Of a stretch of 64,000 nt of DNA, positions 62,869-64,000 are shown one piece after another. The translations under genes were made by a program, and so were the position numbers. Location: assembly GCF_014384795.1 (NCBI RefSeq), contig NZ_JACRSR010000001.1:372001-436000 (forward strand), read 5' to 3'. The first letter of the stretch is position 1. Each line of letters opens with the position of its first letter. A model generated the notes under the pieces. That model saw only the letters and a list, made by a program, of their open reading frames with translations, made no database searches and was not told the origin of the DNA. Source of the DNA: Gehongia tenuis (lineage in GTDB: Bacteria; Bacillota; Clostridia; Christensenellales; NSJ-53).

Positions 62869-63591
62869 ATGGCCCGTTTGATACAGTCGTTCGGTCTTTT
62901 GATTTTTTTGGGGGCACTGCTGTGGGCGCCGCTGGCACAGGCCGCGGGGGAACGCCACAGCGCTTGCCAGATCACGCCGGAAGCCGGCGATGAGGCCGGC
63001 TTCACCCAGCCGGAGAAGGACATCTACATCGACGGCATGACCAACACCCTGTACTATTTCGAGGACGGCAGGGTGGCGGGGAAGTATGCGGTGGCGGTGG
63101 GCAAGAGCTCCACGCCCTCGCCCCTCGGCGTTTTTACCATCAACCACAAGGCGGCGAACTGGGGCACGGGCTTTGGCAGCCGGTTCATGGGCCTTTCCGT
63201 GCGCTGGGGCAAGTACGGCATCCACGGCACCAACAATCCCGGCTCCATCGGGTCCATGGCCTCCCATGGCTGCTTCCGCATGCTGAACCGGGACGTGGAG
63301 GAGCTCTACAAGAAGGTGCCGGAGGGGACAAAGGTGTGGGTGGACGGCGGGCCCTATGGGCCGCTGGGCTGGGGCCTTCGAAAGCTCATCCCCGGTGACC
63401 GGGGCTCCCATGTGGTGGAGGTGCAGAAGCGCCTGCGGAATCTGGGCTACTACGAGGGGGAGATCGACGGGGTGTACGGCGAGGGCATGAAGGCGGGCAT
63501 GCTCCGCTTCAAGAAGGACTATGGGCTCGCCTACACCCATACGGTGGACGCCGCCGCCTACAAAGCCATGGGCATTTTGATGTTTGAGTAG
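62869..63591 (+). CDS. L,D-transpeptidase with peptidoglycan-binding domain
   Basis: This 240-residue secreted protein has a signal peptide at residues 1 to about 25 (ending LAQAAGE). The YkuD catalytic domain spans about 45-170, with YGIHGTNNPGS and the catalytic H133-x-C135 in SHGCFRM. A C-terminal PG_binding_1 domain (SHVVEVQKRLRNLGYYEGEIDGVYG) follows. It would form 3-3 cross-links or attach proteins in peptidoglycan. AGGGGACGG precedes the ATG. Confidence 0.93.
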   Translation: MARLIQSFGLLIFLGALLWAPLAQAAGERHSACQITPEAGDEAGFTQPEKDIYIDGMTNTLYYFEDGRVAGKYAVAVGKSSTPSPLGVFTINHKAANWGTGFGSRFMGLSVRWGKYGIHGTNNPGSIGSMASHGCFRMLNRDVEELYKKVPEGTKVWVDGGPYGPLGWGLRKLIPGDRGSHVVEVQKRLRNLGYYEGEIDGVYGEGMKAGMLRFKKDYGLAYTHTVDAAAYKAMGILMFE

Positions 63592-63620
63592 TTGAACCGC
63601 TGCCCGATTGGCCGTATAAT
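63592..63620 (+). promoter_or_regulatory. Promoter for the helicase gene
   Basis: TTGAAC (63592-63597), a 17-nt spacer and perfect TATAAT (63615-63620), 20 nt before the start codon. Confidence 0.8.
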
Positions 63621-63640
63621 GGTGCCAAAGGAGTGGCGCT

Positions 63641-64000
63641 ATGAATCTTGAACAGTTGCTGGAACGGATGCAGGAGAACCCCATGTTTATGGAAAACGTG
63701 GCGGACTGGGAGGTCATTCCGGCCCGGGAGGGCGTGTACGCGCCCTGGCCCGCGGGGGTGAAGCAGCCCCTGGTTGACGCCCTGAAATCCAGAGGAATTG
63801 AAAGGCCTTACATCCATCAGGCCAAAGCGATAGAGCATGTTCTAAAGGGTGAGGATGTGGTGGTAGTGACCCCCACCGCTTCCGGCAAGACCCTTTGCTA
63901 CAACGTGCCCGTGATCGGGGAGATTTTGGACAATCCCTCCGCCCGGGCCCTGTACCTTTTCCCCACCAAGGCCCTGGCCCGGGACCAGGTCGCGGAGATG
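63641..64000 (+). CDS. DEAD/DEAH-box helicase, MrfA/YprA type, 3' end beyond window
   Basis: The first 120 codons of a longer gene, open to the window edge. The start is ATG at 63641 (MNLEQLLERMQENPMF) with AAAGGAG upstream. The Q-motif-like ERPYIHQAKAIEHVLKGEDVVVVTPTASGKTLCYN contains Walker A near residues 77-84, and ALYLFPTKALARDQV is motif Ia. The order and wording match the YprA/MrfA family (superfamily 2 helicases with a C-terminal DUF1998 zinc domain), which in Bacillus repairs mitomycin-type DNA damage. The C-terminus needed for proof is missing. Confidence 0.8.
   Translation, partial: MNLEQLLERMQENPMFMENVADWEVIPAREGVYAPWPAGVKQPLVDALKSRGIERPYIHQAKAIEHVLKGEDVVVVTPTASGKTLCYNVPVIGEILDNPSARALYLFPTKALARDQVAEM

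Overview
The window looks like about 64 kb of chromosome from a high-GC member of the Firmicutes, most likely class Clostridia. The reasons are tRNA-sensing T-box leaders before thrS and pheST, the gene orders rimO-pgsA-cinA-recA-rny and thrS-infC-rpmI-rplT-trmH-pheST-zapA-mutS2, an RNase Y, a SpoIIIE/FtsK translocase, AGGAGG-type ribosome-binding sites, and an anaerobe's set of ferredoxin-linked enzymes (indolepyruvate:ferredoxin oxidoreductase, a small ferredoxin). Species cannot be assigned from the sequence alone.

Layout. 1-1.4 kb: a secreted InlB-repeat-like protein running off the left edge, and mscL, both on the minus strand. 1.5-8.7 kb: a plus-strand cluster with a sodium:solute symporter, two phenylacetate-CoA-ligase-type enzymes, the two subunits of indolepyruvate:ferredoxin oxidoreductase and an ACT-domain protein, ending in a strong terminator. 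It fits oxidation of aryl-pyruvates, from aromatic amino acids, to aryl-acetyl-CoA with conservation of the thioester energy. 9.0-11.4 kb: two paralogous TIM-barrel sugar isomerase/epimerase genes on either side of a small XRE regulator. 11.7-15.7 kb: an ECF-transporter S component, a decayed amidohydrolase, a PAS protein, and a DUF2156/acetyltransferase pair. 15.8-22.5 kb: a complete F-type ATP synthase operon (a, c, b, delta, alpha, gamma, beta, epsilon) led by a small AtpI-like membrane protein. 22.5-25.7 kb: Nudix hydrolase, alanine racemase, 5-formyl-THF cyclo-ligase and a metallophosphatase. 25.9-36.6 kb: ftsK/spoIIIE, rimO, pgsA, cinA, recA, a marR-MATE pair and rny. 36.7-37.7 kb: a short, AT-richer islet rich in inverted repeats with an XRE and a ribbon-helix-helix gene. 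37.8-44.4 kb: small metabolic genes, then minus-strand Mrr nuclease, PTPS-like protein, PerR-like regulator and tRNA-Trp, then VanX-type dipeptidase, an HflX with an unusual N-terminus, and ferredoxin. 44.4-56.3 kb: translation genes with two T-boxes, zapA and mutS2. 56.3-64 kb: DUF523, a two-component system, HtrA, cysteine desulfurase and ThiI (tRNA thiolation), an L,D-transpeptidase, and the start of an MrfA/YprA-type helicase.

Most of the window is conserved housekeeping sequence. The less ordinary material is: an HflX whose N-terminal domain carries an exact JAMM metalloprotease signature; a PTPS/QueD-like protein that lacks the catalytic Cys, carries a zinc ribbon and lies beside a PerR-type regulator with a visible operator; the regulator islet at 36.8-37.7 kb; and a set of degenerate GC-rich direct repeats in many intergenic spacers, the clearest being a roughly 94-bp tandem array at 48.86-49.23 kb that shares a 15-bp palindrome with a spacer 44 kb away. 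I see no CRISPR array, prophage, transposase or rRNA.
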